Source: Clostridium sp. (lineage in GTDB: Bacteria > Bacillota > Clostridia > Clostridiales > Clostridiaceae). Taken from it: 59,644 nt of DNA. The position numbers and the translations under genes were made by a program. The notes beneath the pieces were generated by a model. It saw only the letters and a list, made by a program, of their open reading frames with translations, did not search any database and was not told where the DNA came from. Within the stretch, counting starts at the first letter, position 1. The number at the start of each line of letters is the position of its first letter. This document shows, one piece after another, positions 8,300 through 17,991 of the stretch. The stretch lies in contig JALEZF010000089.1 of assembly GCA_022773025.1 (NCBI GenBank), forward strand, positions 1 through 59,644. Direction: 5' to 3'.

Positions 8300-9658
8300 A
8301 TGAAAATAACAAAAGATAGAAAGTTTTACAGATTGCTATTTAGTATATCAATTCCTATTGCAATGCAAAATTTAATAACATTTGCAGTGGGAATGATTGA
8401 TACTTTAATGGTAGGAAGTTTAGGTGAGGTTCAGCTGTCTGCAGTGTCTATTGCTAATAATTTATTTTTTGTACTTACAATATTAATGTTTGGACTAGCT
8501 GGTGGATCCAATATAATGATTTCTCAATACTGGGGCAAGGGAGAAAAGAAAGCTATACAAAGAATACTATCTCTCATGTATATAGGATGTATTGGGATAA
8601 CAACATTATTTATTTTGATTGCTGCAATAATTCCAGAAAAGTTCATGATGATATTTACAACAGACAGTGCGGTAATAGAAGGCGGTGCAGGTTATCTTAG
8701 AATAGCTTGTATAGGTTATTTGTTTTATGCTGTTGCAAACTGTACCATAATAATGCTTCGATCAGTGAAAACTGTAAAGATATCTATGATAGTATATAGC
8801 ACTTCCTTAGTGGTCAATGCTATACTAAATTGGATGTTTATTTTCGGAAATTTTGGTGCGCCAGCTCTAGGTGTCAATGGAGCAGCTATAGCTACGGTGA
8901 CTGCAAGAATAGTAGAGTTCTCTATAGTTATGATTTTTATGTTTAAATATGAAGACAAAATAAGATTAAAACTGAAGAATTTATTTTATATAGACAAAGT
9001 TATATTAAAGGATTATATCTCAAACTGTACACCGGTACTATTAAATGAATTACTTTGGTCCACAGGGGCATCAATGGTTTCTGTTATAGTTGGTAGAATG
9101 GGTACAGAAGTTGTTGCTGGAAATAGTATAAATAATGTTGTATTTCAATTTGTAACAGTGTTTATTTTTGGATTATCTAACGCTTCTTCAGTAATTATAG
9201 GAAACACTATAGGGGAAGGAAAACATGATAAAGCAAAGGAATATGCAGGTACTATAGGTGTATTTAGTGTAGTTATGGGAGTGATTTCGGCTATAGTTAT
9301 AACTATTATAAAGCCTATAGTGGTAGATTTTTATAATGTTTCAGAGATGACTAAAATTATAGCCATGGATATCATGGGGGTAACATCTATAGTTATAGTA
9401 TTCATGTCTCTTGGTGTAAATATGATGATGGGAGTATTAAGAGGAGGCGGAGACGCAAAATTTGTACTCATAAACGATATAATATTTATGTGGCTAGTAG
9501 CCGTACCGGGAGGTTTTCTTGCGGCCTTTGTATGGGAGATGCCTGTAGCATTGGTATTCTTGATATTGAAATCTGATGAAATATTAAAATCTTTCGTGAG
9601 TTTAGTGAGAGTAGCTAGTGGAAAATGGATAAATGATGTAACTAGAGAAATTGCTTAA
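8300..9658 (+). CDS. MATE family multidrug/metabolite efflux transporter
   Basis: Twelve-helix membrane antiporter of 452 residues, the usual MATE length. The N-terminal motif PIAMQNLITFAVGMIDTLMV and the internal repeat (TPVLLNELLWSTGASMVSVI, near residue 245) show the two six-helix halves of the family. Such pumps export cationic drugs or metabolites using Na+ or H+ gradients. The start follows GGGAATAAG. It is a single-gene unit. A second, only distantly similar MATE gene lies at 34487. Substrate unknown. Confidence 0.88.
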   Translation: MKITKDRKFYRLLFSISIPIAMQNLITFAVGMIDTLMVGSLGEVQLSAVSIANNLFFVLTILMFGLAGGSNIMISQYWGKGEKKAIQRILSLMYIGCIGITTLFILIAAIIPEKFMMIFTTDSAVIEGGAGYLRIACIGYLFYAVANCTIIMLRSVKTVKISMIVYSTSLVVNAILNWMFIFGNFGAPALGVNGAAIATVTARIVEFSIVMIFMFKYEDKIRLKLKNLFYIDKVILKDYISNCTPVLLNELLWSTGASMVSVIVGRMGTEVVAGNSINNVVFQFVTVFIFGLSNASSVIIGNTIGEGKHDKAKEYAGTIGVFSVVMGVISAIVITIIKPIVVDFYNVSEMTKIIAMDIMGVTSIVIVFMSLGVNMMMGVLRGGGDAKFVLINDIIFMWLVAVPGGFLAAFVWEMPVALVFLILKSDEILKSFVSLVRVASGKWINDVTREIA

Positions 9659-9834
9659 TAAAATATCTTGAGTTTTATGCTTTTAAACTTGGGTTGGGAT
9701 ACATAATCCTTACAAATAATAAGTTTTTTAATACATTATCTTAAGTTAGATATTTACAGTAAGGAGATAAGCCAGTATAATAAAAGTGAAAAGTCTTAAT
9801 TAATCGACAAATTGCCGAGGGGGAAGATGTTATC

Positions 9835-10242
9835 ATGGAAACCAAAGAAAAACTTAAGAGTCTAGCTGAGGAAGCTGCAATTTTAATCAAAGAGTTTGAT
9901 GAGGTGGATATATTATCAGAGGATCTATTTAATGAAGTCAATGTAAAGGAGAATGGCGTAGCTATATCAGTGGATGATGTATTTGAAGGTAAGGCTGAAT
10001 ATCCATTAACTAAAATAAGCTCAGTATTCGATATGTGCATGAGAGGATGGGGTCCAGAGCCTGCAGGTTTTTATGATGCGCTAGAAGAAGCAAAATATGA
10101 ATTAAAGGACAGCATTACAAAATGTAGCAAAGAAGAATTCAAAAAATATGCTGGAGATTTAGCTTATGCTGAGTATAGGTGTGAGGCTATATATGAAAGA
10201 CTAAAGGAGATAGAGGAAGAAGCAGAAAGAATGGAAGCATAA
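9835..10242 (+). CDS. Hypothetical acidic helical protein (135 residues)
   Basis: I do not recognise the family. The protein is short, acidic and predicted largely helical from its sequence pattern: residues 1-25 and 90-135 are rich in Glu, Lys and Leu with a heptad-like pattern. A central segment has aromatic and Gly residues (CMRGWGPEPAGFYDAL, about 66-81). There is no signal peptide or membrane segment, so it is probably cytosolic. The start at 9835 is preceded by GAGGGGGAAG about ten bases upstream. A strong terminator follows 10 bases after the stop, and it is monocistronic, between the MATE gene and the galactose module. Confidence 0.7.
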   Translation: METKEKLKSLAEEAAILIKEFDEVDILSEDLFNEVNVKENGVAISVDDVFEGKAEYPLTKISSVFDMCMRGWGPEPAGFYDALEEAKYELKDSITKCSKEEFKKYAGDLAYAEYRCEAIYERLKEIEEEAERMEA

Positions 10243-10252
10243 TATAAGACAG

Positions 10253-10284
10253 GGCTATTGCATTGAGCAATAGCCTATTTTTAC
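10253..10284 (+). terminator. Rho-independent terminator
   Basis: Perfect 9-bp stem GGCTATTGC / GCAATAGCC with a 5-base loop, followed by TATTTTTACTTTT. Confidence 0.9.
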
Positions 10285-10387
10285 TTTTAACAATAAAATT
10301 ATTTGTGAAAAAACTCCTAAGAATTTTCATGGTTTTTCGTAGAATATTATATGGAAAACAAATGGAAAAGGTAATATTATTAACTTG

Positions 10388-10401
10388 TGTAAACGTTAAC
10401 T
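10388..10401 (+). promoter_or_regulatory. Catabolite-responsive element (cre) before mglB
   Basis: TGTAAACGTTAACT matches the CcpA cre consensus TGWAANCGNTNWCA at all but the last position. It lies 36 bases before the mglB start. Its position downstream of any likely promoter suggests repression of the galactose operon by preferred sugars. Confidence 0.7.
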
Positions 10402-10436
10402 TAAATTAATAAAGTTATTAAGATGGGGGAATGAAA

Positions 10437-11495
10437 ATGAAAAAAGTTAAAAAGTTATTGGCAATAGCATTATCAGTAACAGCAGTAACTGCTATGATGG
10501 CAGGCTGTGGAAGCAGTGACAAGAAAACAGGGGATTCAGGTTCAAGTTCGAAAGTCTTAATAGGTTCTGCTATATACAAATTTGATGACACATTTATGAC
10601 AGGTGTTCGTAATGCTATGCAGGGAGAAGCTGACAAAGAGGAAGTTAAAATTGAGTTAGTTGACTCACAAAATAAGCAGCCAACTCAAAATGAGCAAGTT
10701 GATACATTCATTACAAAGGGAGTTAATGCTTTAGCAATCAATCCAGTTGATAGAACAGCAGCAGCACCAATCATTCAAAAGGCAAAGGACAAGAAACTTC
10801 CAATAGTATTCTTAAACCGTGAGCCAGAAAAAGCTGATATGGATAGCTATGATAAGGTTTGGTACGTTGGAGCAAAGGCGGAGGAATCAGGAAAATTATC
10901 TGGTGAGATAATTGCTGATTACTTCAAGGCAAATAAGGGTGCTGATAAGAATGGTGATGGAATAATTCAATATGTAATGTTACAAGGAGAGCCAGGACAT
11001 CAAGATGCAACTTTACGTACAGAATATTCAATTAAAGCTATAGAAGAAAAAGGATTTAAAACTCAAAAACTTGCTGCTGATACAGCAATGTGGGACAAGG
11101 CTAAAGCAACTGACTTAATGAAAGCATTTATAACTGGACAAGGTATAGGTAATATAGAAGCAGTTATCTGTAATAATGATGATATGGCACTAGGTGCAAT
11201 AGAAGCTTTAAAAGCTGAAGGATATAACAATGGAGATGCAGCTAAGTATATACCAGTTGTAGGTGTTGATGCTACAGCTCCAGCATTACAAGCTATGAAA
11301 GAAGGTTCTTTATTAGGAACAGTTCTAAATGATGCTGATAACCAAGGTAAGGCAACAGTGGCTATAGCTGCAGCAGCTGCCCAAGGAAAAGAAATAAATA
11401 AGAGTACAATAGGCTACGAAGTAACTGATGGAAAATATGTATGGATTCCTTATGTAAAGGTTACTGTAGATAACTACAAGGACTTCATAAAATAA
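10437..11495 (+). CDS. mglB: Galactose/glucose-binding lipoprotein MglB
   Basis: Membrane-anchored extracellular binding protein that delivers galactose or glucose to MglAC, 352 residues. The signal peptide ends in the lipobox MAGC with the lipidated Cys at about residue 24. The mature part is a type-1 periplasmic binding fold. The EF-hand-like calcium loop of galactose-binding proteins is visible (DKNGDGIIQ, about 170-178), together with INPVDRTAA and FLNREP near the sugar site. ATG 10437 is preferred to the in-frame ATG at 10431, because GGGGGA ends at 10430 and would be too close. It is the first gene of mglBAC, behind a cre site. Confidence 0.92.
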   Translation: MKKVKKLLAIALSVTAVTAMMAGCGSSDKKTGDSGSSSKVLIGSAIYKFDDTFMTGVRNAMQGEADKEEVKIELVDSQNKQPTQNEQVDTFITKGVNALAINPVDRTAAAPIIQKAKDKKLPIVFLNREPEKADMDSYDKVWYVGAKAEESGKLSGEIIADYFKANKGADKNGDGIIQYVMLQGEPGHQDATLRTEYSIKAIEEKGFKTQKLAADTAMWDKAKATDLMKAFITGQGIGNIEAVICNNDDMALGAIEALKAEGYNNGDAAKYIPVVGVDATAPALQAMKEGSLLGTVLNDADNQGKATVAIAAAAAQGKEINKSTIGYEVTDGKYVWIPYVKVTVDNYKDFIK

Positions 11496-11511
11496 TTGAT
11501 GTAAGTTTTAA

Positions 11512-11543
11512 AAGGATGTGGAATCTTCAGATTTCCCATCCTT
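11512..11543 (+). terminator. Attenuating hairpin between mglB and mglA
   Basis: AAGGATG...CATCCTT arms with further imperfect pairing, followed by TTATCTTTA. A partial terminator here would give more binding protein than ATPase and permease, as is common for such operons. Confidence 0.6.
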
Positions 11544-11569
11544 ATCTTTAAGAAAAGGAGATTTTGTGG

Positions 11570-13069
11570 ATGAGTGAAGAATTTGTACTGGAAATGAACC
11601 ATATAACAAAGACATTCCCAGGTGTTAAAGCTTTAGACGATGTTTCATTAAAAGTTCGCAAGGGAACAGTTCATGCACTTATGGGTGAGAATGGAGCGGG
11701 AAAATCCACATTGATGAAGTGTTTATTTGGAGTTTATGATGAAGATGATGGCGAAATTATATTAGATGGTGAAAAAAGAAAAATAGCATCATCTAAACAA
11801 GCATTGGATTTAGGTATATCAATGATACACCAAGAACTACATCCAATAAAGTTTCGTCCTATTATGGAAAATATTTGGCTTGGCAGATTTCCTATGAAGG
11901 GGATAGCTGTTGATAAAAAATCTATGATAAATAGGACCAAAGATTTATTTGATGAAATTGAACTTGATATAAATCCAGAGGTTCTTGCGGGAAAGCTTTC
12001 AGCATCTAATCTTCAGCTTGTAGAAATAGCCAAGGCAATTAGTTATAATTCAAAAATAATAATTATGGATGAGCCAACATCATCTCTTACAGACAATGAA
12101 GTAGAGCATTTATTTAAAATAATAAAAACTCTTAAGAATAGAGGATGTGCAGTTATATATATTTCTCACAAAATGGAGGAAATCTTAAAAATATCTGATG
12201 AAGTTACTATTATGAGGGATGGAAAGAATGTGGGGACATGGGATGCTAAAGATCTTACTACAAATCTTATCATAAGTCGCATGGTAGGAAGAGATTTAAC
12301 CCATAGATTTCCAATAAGAGATTATGTTCCAGGAAAAGAAGTGGTTTTGAAAATAAATGATTTATGTTCAGATAATCCTAAGTCATTCAAGCATGTAAGT
12401 TTTGAACTGCATAAAGGGGAGATATTAGGAATAGGAGGCCTTGTTGGGGCACAGAGAACAGAGCTTGTAGAAGCAATATTTGGACTTCGTACAATTCAAA
12501 GTGGGACAATAGAAAAGAACGGAAAAGAAATAAAGATAAGATGTGTTAATGATGCAAAAAAACAGGGCTTTGCACTTTTGACAGAAGAAAGAAGAGCAAG
12601 CGGCATATTTGGAATACTATCCGTACTTGATAATACTGTAATAGCAAATCAAAAAAAATATTCTACTTTCGGAGTTCTTAATGATTCTGAAAGGTATAAA
12701 GCTTCAGTAGAATCTAATAAGGGATTAAAGACTAAGACTCCAAGTCAAAATGAACTCATGGAAAATCTTTCGGGAGGAAACCAGCAAAAGGTACTGATAG
12801 CACGTTGGTTACTTACAGACCCAGAAATTCTTATATTAGATGAGCCTACGAGAGGTATAGATGTAGGAGCTAAATTTGAAATATATACTATAATGCAGGA
12901 GCTAATCAAGAAGGGAAAATCAATCATAATGATTTCCTCAGAAATGCCTGAACTTTTAGGTATGTCAGACAGAATAATGGTTATGTGCGAAGGACGCCTT
13001 ACAGGAGTTTTGAATAAAGAAGAGGCAGACCAAGTTAAGGTTATGAATTATGCAACAGCATTTATGTAA
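11570..13069 (+). CDS. mglA: Galactose/methyl-galactoside import ATPase MglA
   Basis: Cytosolic double-ABC ATPase (CUT2 family), 499 residues. The first domain has Walker A GENGAGKST at about 39-47, signature LSASNLQLVEIAK and Walker B IIIMDEPTSSL. The second has a degenerate Walker A (GLVGAQRTEL), as usual in this family, a full signature LSGGNQQKVLIARW and ILILDEPTRGIDVGAK. ATG 11570 is chosen over TTG 11564 because AGGAG at 11556-11560 is nine bases upstream of it but only three from the TTG. It works with MglB and MglC. Confidence 0.92.
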   Translation: MSEEFVLEMNHITKTFPGVKALDDVSLKVRKGTVHALMGENGAGKSTLMKCLFGVYDEDDGEIILDGEKRKIASSKQALDLGISMIHQELHPIKFRPIMENIWLGRFPMKGIAVDKKSMINRTKDLFDEIELDINPEVLAGKLSASNLQLVEIAKAISYNSKIIIMDEPTSSLTDNEVEHLFKIIKTLKNRGCAVIYISHKMEEILKISDEVTIMRDGKNVGTWDAKDLTTNLIISRMVGRDLTHRFPIRDYVPGKEVVLKINDLCSDNPKSFKHVSFELHKGEILGIGGLVGAQRTELVEAIFGLRTIQSGTIEKNGKEIKIRCVNDAKKQGFALLTEERRASGIFGILSVLDNTVIANQKKYSTFGVLNDSERYKASVESNKGLKTKTPSQNELMENLSGGNQQKVLIARWLLTDPEILILDEPTRGIDVGAKFEIYTIMQELIKKGKSIIMISSEMPELLGMSDRIMVMCEGRLTGVLNKEEADQVKVMNYATAFM

Positions 13070-13108
13070 TAGGTATATTGAAATTATGATGGAAAGTGAG
13101 TGATATGT

Positions 13109-14347
13109 ATGGAAACTTATGCCAGTGGTGGAAAGGTAATTGCTCGTAAGGACTTTGGAAAGAGGTTCCTTATAGTAGGCGTAGTACTTTTAGTATTGGC
13201 CATAGCATTAAAATTTATATTAGACCCAGAAGTATATTTTGATTTATATCTTTATGTTGGAGCCATAGCTATTGCTACATTAATCTATGGAGCAAAGCAG
13301 ATATACGGTAAAAAAAGCGAAGGGGTTCCAGTTGAGATCTCTGCCAAAACAGCAAAAGGATTTTTAACTAATAACGCAATAATATTAGCTTTATTAATGC
13401 TTGTAGTAGCCATAATGATAATTGAGCCACGTTTTATGCAGTATGAAGTAATGCTTGATATCTTAACTCAGTCATCAACAAAGATGATAGTAGCTTTAGG
13501 TATATGTTTTACATTGCTTATTGCAGGTACTGACTTGTCAGCTGGACGTTTAGTTGGACTATCAGCTGTAATATCCACATCAATGCTTCAAACAGCAGAC
13601 TATGCTAATAGATTTTTCCCAGATATGCCTCAAATAGCATTGATACTCCCAATACTTGCAGCAATACTTGCTTGTGTATTATTTGGAGCTCTTAATGGTT
13701 TCTTGGTAGCTAAATATGATATGCACCCATTTATTGCAACATTAGCTGTACAGGTTATGGTATATGGAGTTTGCTCGCTATACTTTGATATGGCACCAAA
13801 CAGATCACAGCCAATAGGGGGAATAAGGCCAGACTTTATTGCTTTAGGACAAAAGAAGCTCTTTGAGATTGGAGAATTTCCAGGGATATCAATACTTGTT
13901 CCTATAGCACTTGTCTTTGTAGTTTTGGTATGGTTCATATTAAACAAAACTGTATTTGGAAAGAATGTTTATGCTATAGGTGGAAACCGTGAAGCAGCAG
14001 TTGTTTCTGGTGTTAATGTATTTGCAACTATAATGGGGATCTTCATCTTTGCTTCACTTTTATACGGGGTAGGAGGTATACTTGAAGCAGCTAGAACTGC
14101 AGGGGCCACCAACCAATATGGAGCAGGGTATGAACTGGATGCTATAGCCGCCTGTGTTGTTGGAGGTGTCTCCCTAAATGGTGGGGTAGGTAAAGTAAGT
14201 GGAATAGTATCAGGAGTTTTGATATTCACTGTAATTCAATATGGATTACAATTTATAGCTGTAAGTCCAATGTGGCAACAAGTTATAAAAGGTATAATCA
14301 TAGCTGTAGCAGTTGCTATAGATATGACAAAGTATAAGAGAAAATAA
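13109..14347 (+). CDS. mglC: Galactose/methyl-galactoside permease MglC
   Basis: Membrane permease of the CUT2 family, 412 residues from ATG 13109 (preceded by GGAAAGTGAG; a GTG at 13100 overlaps that site). It is longer than Escherichia coli MglC (336) owing to an N-terminal extension with two extra hydrophobic segments at about 15-60. The core contains LGICFTLLIAGTDLSAGRLV and the conserved GGNREAAVVSGVNV loop. With MglA it forms the channel fed by MglB. A strong terminator closes the operon. Confidence 0.9.
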   Translation: METYASGGKVIARKDFGKRFLIVGVVLLVLAIALKFILDPEVYFDLYLYVGAIAIATLIYGAKQIYGKKSEGVPVEISAKTAKGFLTNNAIILALLMLVVAIMIIEPRFMQYEVMLDILTQSSTKMIVALGICFTLLIAGTDLSAGRLVGLSAVISTSMLQTADYANRFFPDMPQIALILPILAAILACVLFGALNGFLVAKYDMHPFIATLAVQVMVYGVCSLYFDMAPNRSQPIGGIRPDFIALGQKKLFEIGEFPGISILVPIALVFVVLVWFILNKTVFGKNVYAIGGNREAAVVSGVNVFATIMGIFIFASLLYGVGGILEAARTAGATNQYGAGYELDAIAACVVGGVSLNGGVGKVSGIVSGVLIFTVIQYGLQFIAVSPMWQQVIKGIIIAVAVAIDMTKYKRK

Positions 14348-14384
14348 ATAGTTGCTTTTTTAATAGCTTTAAGGGTATTTGATG

Positions 14385-14429
14385 TGACCTCCATAAGTTA
14401 GATTTTCTAGGTCTAACTTATGGAGGTCA
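14385..14429 (+). terminator. Strong terminator of the mglBAC operon
   Basis: Perfect 18-bp stem (14385-14402 with 14412-14429; core CTCCATAAGTTAG), 9-base loop, followed by GTTTAATATTTT. Confidence 0.88.
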
Positions 14430-14536
14430 GTTTAATATTTTAAAGTTATTTTTATAGAAGTTTATTTGGTATATATCTGAACAAATGGTAAAAATTTTGA
14501 TAAATATGGATTGAAATACACATAAAAGTATAATAA

Positions 14537-14545
14537 TGGTATAAT
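14537..14545 (+). promoter_or_regulatory. Extended -10 promoter of the yesNM-type operon
   Basis: TGGTATAAT fits the TGNTATAAT extended -10 element; no good -35 is present at 17 bases, as expected for this promoter class. It lies 46 bases before the regulator start. TTGAAA at 14511 is too far upstream to be its -35. Confidence 0.5.
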
Positions 14546-14591
14546 GTCTATAGATATATTTAAACGATTACTACATTTAGGAGGATAGCTC

Positions 14592-16187
14592 ATGTATAAG
14601 ATCATGATAGTAGATGATGAGGAAGAAATAAGGCTTGGAATAATTAAAAGAATGGACTGGGAATCTTTTGGATTTGTAGTGGTAGGAGATGCAGAAAATG
14701 GGGAAGAGGCTTTAGAAAAAGCAGAAAAACTTGAACCAGATGTAATAATGACGGATATAAGGATGCCATTTATGGATGGACTAGAACTAGGGAACAAAAT
14801 ATCACAAATACTGCCATCAACAAAAATAATAGTATTTTCAGGCTATGATGATTTTGAATATGCAAAGCAAGCTATAAAGATAAATGTAATCGAATACTTA
14901 TTGAAGCCTATAAATTCAGCTCAACTTGCTGAAGTACTTAAAAATTTAAAGATGAAACTTGATAAAGAGTATGATGAAAAAAGAAATATAGACATATTAA
15001 AGCAGCATTATTTAGAAAGTTTACCTGTGATGAGGGAACAGTTTTTTATAGGAGCAATAGAGGGACGTGTAAAATCAGACAGCTGGAAAAGTGAGATAAA
15101 GAATCTTTGTGTAGAATTTCAAGGTGAATATTTTGCTGTTGGTCTGATTAAATTAGAGGATATAGACAGAAGTGATGAAGAGTTTATAAAAGAGAACTCT
15201 CTTCTTCTAATATCTATTAAGAAGATAGTAGATGAAAACATGAGCAAATTCTGCAACTTTGTAAGTTTTCTTTATGTGGACAAAGTAGTTGTTATAGGGA
15301 ATTTTAAAGATAAGAGTGACATAAATAGAGAAATAAATGGCTTAAACGAAGTATGTAAAATATTTTACAGAATAATGAATAGAAATATTGCAGCAGGAAT
15401 AGGGGATATAGTTGAGGAGGCCTCAAAATTATATTTGTCCTATAAAACTGCAGAGGATGCTTTAGAATATAGGGTAGTATTAGGAGGTGGACGTGCTATT
15501 TACATAAATGACGTGGAGCATACAACTTCAATTCGATTGCAGCTAGATGAAAATAAAGAAAGAGAACTACTAAATGCTGTTAAAGTATCTTCCGTAGAAG
15601 AAATAAGAAATGTAATAGGAGAATTATTTAAAGATATTGAAAGTGCCGTTCTTCCATTCAACCAATATAGAATTTATTTTATGGAAATAATGACATCTCT
15701 ATTGAAATTGGTACAGATATACAACTTAGATATAGATGAGATTTTCGGAGAAGGGGTGAATTTTTATAAATATCTAGAAAAACTAAACTCTATAGAAAAG
15801 ATAAAAGAGTGGTTTATAGAGAAAGCCACAGCCATAAATAGCGGCATAAAGAAAAATAGAATGAGGTCTTCAGCTGTTATTGTGGAGAGTGCAAAGGAAT
15901 ATATAAGAAAAAATTACATGGATCATGATATTTCAGTGGAAAAGCTATGTGATAGTATACACGTGAGTCCTACATATTTTTCTACTATATTTAAAAAGGA
16001 AACGGATATGAACTTTGTAAGTTTTCTAACTGAGGTAAGGCTTGAAGAAGCTATAAAACTTTTAAATACAACTGTAGACAAGACTTATGTAATAGCAAAT
16101 AAAATAGGTTATGAAGAGGCAAATTACTTCAGCTACGTATTTAAAAAGAAATTTGGAGTTTCTCCATCTAAATATAGAAAGAATTGA
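14592..16187 (+). CDS. Response regulator, YesN type (receiver plus AraC DNA-binding domain)
   Basis: Cytosolic transcription factor of 531 residues. The receiver domain (1-120) has acidic DDE at 8-10, phospho-acceptor Asp55 (MTDIRMPFMDG) and Lys105. A helical linker covers about 130-420. The C-terminal 100 residues hold two AraC helix-turn-helix motifs (ISVEKLCDSIHVSPTYFSTI, then the FGVSPSKYRKN end). The start follows GGAGGATAG. The kinase begins 10 bases after the stop. The natural target is the adjacent mglBAC operon, inferred from position only. Confidence 0.88.
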   Translation: MYKIMIVDDEEEIRLGIIKRMDWESFGFVVVGDAENGEEALEKAEKLEPDVIMTDIRMPFMDGLELGNKISQILPSTKIIVFSGYDDFEYAKQAIKINVIEYLLKPINSAQLAEVLKNLKMKLDKEYDEKRNIDILKQHYLESLPVMREQFFIGAIEGRVKSDSWKSEIKNLCVEFQGEYFAVGLIKLEDIDRSDEEFIKENSLLLISIKKIVDENMSKFCNFVSFLYVDKVVVIGNFKDKSDINREINGLNEVCKIFYRIMNRNIAAGIGDIVEEASKLYLSYKTAEDALEYRVVLGGGRAIYINDVEHTTSIRLQLDENKERELLNAVKVSSVEEIRNVIGELFKDIESAVLPFNQYRIYFMEIMTSLLKLVQIYNLDIDEIFGEGVNFYKYLEKLNSIEKIKEWFIEKATAINSGIKKNRMRSSAVIVESAKEYIRKNYMDHDISVEKLCDSIHVSPTYFSTIFKKETDMNFVSFLTEVRLEEAIKLLNTTVDKTYVIANKIGYEEANYFSYVFKKKFGVSPSKYRKN

Positions 16188-16197
16188 GCTGAAAATA

Positions 16198-17988
16198 ATG
16201 AGTAGACTTATGGAATTTATTGTTGAAAAATATAGAAAAATAAGCATACAGCAAATGATAGCCATTTCCTTTACACTGATATCAGTAATAGGTATGTTTA
16301 GTGTTGGTGTTACTTTGTACATAAGGTATATAAACTCAAACAAAGAAACTATAGCTCAAAACAATATAGCCATATTAGAACAAGTAAATATAAATATAGA
16401 TAGCTATGTAAGAAACATGAAAAAAATATCTAATTCAGTTTATTACAGCGTAATAAAAAGAGCTGACTTCAATAAGGATAGCATAGAGAATGAACTGAAT
16501 TTATTATACGATACAAATAAAGATTCCATAGTGAGCATATGTGTATTTCTAGAGAACGGGGATCTTGTGGCATCATCACCTCTAGGACAGCTTAAGAAAA
16601 CAGCAAATCCAGCAGGTAGTGAATGGTTTCAGAAAGCTATAGATGAAGGAGAAAATGTACATTTTTCAACACCTCATATAGAAAACCTGTTTTTTGATCC
16701 AAACTATGAGTATCATTGGGTAGTATCTCTTAGCAGACAAGTTGAACTTACCTATGACGGAAAGGTAAAAAGAGGAGTTCTTGTAGTAGATATGAACTTC
16801 AGATCCATAGAGCAGATTTTCAAAAATGTTACCCTTAGAAAATCTTCTTACACTTATCTAGTTCATAAGAATGGAGAAATTATATATCATCCAAGGCAGC
16901 AGCTCATATATAGCAACCTCCTTGAAGAAAATAATCTAAATCATGCAAATTTAGAGGATGGTAATCACAATGAAGTGTTTCAAGGACAACAAAGGGTAAT
17001 AACAGTAAAGACTATGGGATACACAGGATGGAAAATCGTATGTGTGACTCCTATGAGAGATATAACTTCTGACTATAATCAGATGAAGGTCTTTGTCATA
17101 GTTATAATGACTTTTGCAATAATAATACTTATTTTAATAAATAAATTTGTAGCAATGCGGATAACAAATCCTATAACAGAGCTTGAAAATTCCGTTAGGA
17201 AACTTGAAAGTGGGGCAAAAGATATAGAGATATCCATAAAGGGCTCCTATGAAATAACGCACTTAGGAAATGCAATTCAATCCATGGTAGACCAGCTTCA
17301 TTCTCTTATGGACAACATAGTTAAAGAGCAGGAGGGAAAGAGAAAAAGTGAGCTTAATGCTCTTCAAGCACAGATAAACCCTCACTTTTTGTACAATACC
17401 TTAGAGTCTATAATATGGATGATTGAAAATGGAAATTATGAAGGAGCTATAAATATGGTTACGGCTCTTGCAAAATTGTTTAGGATAAGTTTAAGCAAGG
17501 GGAAGAATATAATTACTGTAAAATCAGAAATGGAGCATGCAGAAAACTATTTAAAGATTCAAAGCATAAGATATAAGAATAAATTTGAATATAGATTTGA
17601 AGTAGAAGATGAAGTTCTAGACTTGATGAGTATAAAGCTTATTGTACAACCTCTCATAGAAAATGCAATATATCATGGTATGGAGTTTATGGAGGGTGAT
17701 GGAGAAATTGTGATTTCAGCCTATATAAAAGATAAAGATTTCTATATAGATGTTAAGGATAATGGTCTTGGAATGGAGCAAGAAGTGGCAGATGAACTCT
17801 TACTTAGAGAGATTAAGTCTACGAAAAAAGGATCTGGTACAGGTCTTAAAAATGTAAATGCTAGAATAAAGCTCTATTGTGGAGATGATTACGGACTAAA
17901 GATTTATAGTGAACCAGATGAAGGAACGACTATAAGCATTCATATGCCCTGTGTAAAGTATGAAGATATTCAAAATAAGGAGACTTAG
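16198..17988 (+). CDS. Sensor histidine kinase, YesM type
   Basis: Membrane histidine kinase, 596 residues from ATG 16198; the frame is open upstream, but an earlier start would lie inside the regulator gene. It has a membrane segment at about 18-45, an extracellular Cache-like domain to about 300, a second membrane segment (about 305-325, IVIMTFAIIILILIN), HAMP, then His_kinase with QAQINPHFLYNTLES and likely phospho-His396. The ATPase region has IVQPLIENAIYHG, DNGLGM and GTGLKNVNARI. It pairs with the preceding regulator. The two binding proteins downstream suggest that it reads sugar through a binding protein. Confidence 0.88.
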   Translation: MSRLMEFIVEKYRKISIQQMIAISFTLISVIGMFSVGVTLYIRYINSNKETIAQNNIAILEQVNINIDSYVRNMKKISNSVYYSVIKRADFNKDSIENELNLLYDTNKDSIVSICVFLENGDLVASSPLGQLKKTANPAGSEWFQKAIDEGENVHFSTPHIENLFFDPNYEYHWVVSLSRQVELTYDGKVKRGVLVVDMNFRSIEQIFKNVTLRKSSYTYLVHKNGEIIYHPRQQLIYSNLLEENNLNHANLEDGNHNEVFQGQQRVITVKTMGYTGWKIVCVTPMRDITSDYNQMKVFVIVIMTFAIIILILINKFVAMRITNPITELENSVRKLESGAKDIEISIKGSYEITHLGNAIQSMVDQLHSLMDNIVKEQEGKRKSELNALQAQINPHFLYNTLESIIWMIENGNYEGAINMVTALAKLFRISLSKGKNIITVKSEMEHAENYLKIQSIRYKNKFEYRFEVEDEVLDLMSIKLIVQPLIENAIYHGMEFMEGDGEIVISAYIKDKDFYIDVKDNGLGMEQEVADELLLREIKSTKKGSGTGLKNVNARIKLYCGDDYGLKIYSEPDEGTTISIHMPCVKYEDIQNKET

Positions 17989-17991
17989 TTT

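Noticed and set aside
16111..16197. Upstream extension of the YesM-type kinase frame to ATG 16111
   Set aside because: It lies within the regulator coding region and has no ribosome site; ATG 16198 gives the expected short cytoplasmic start before the first membrane helix.
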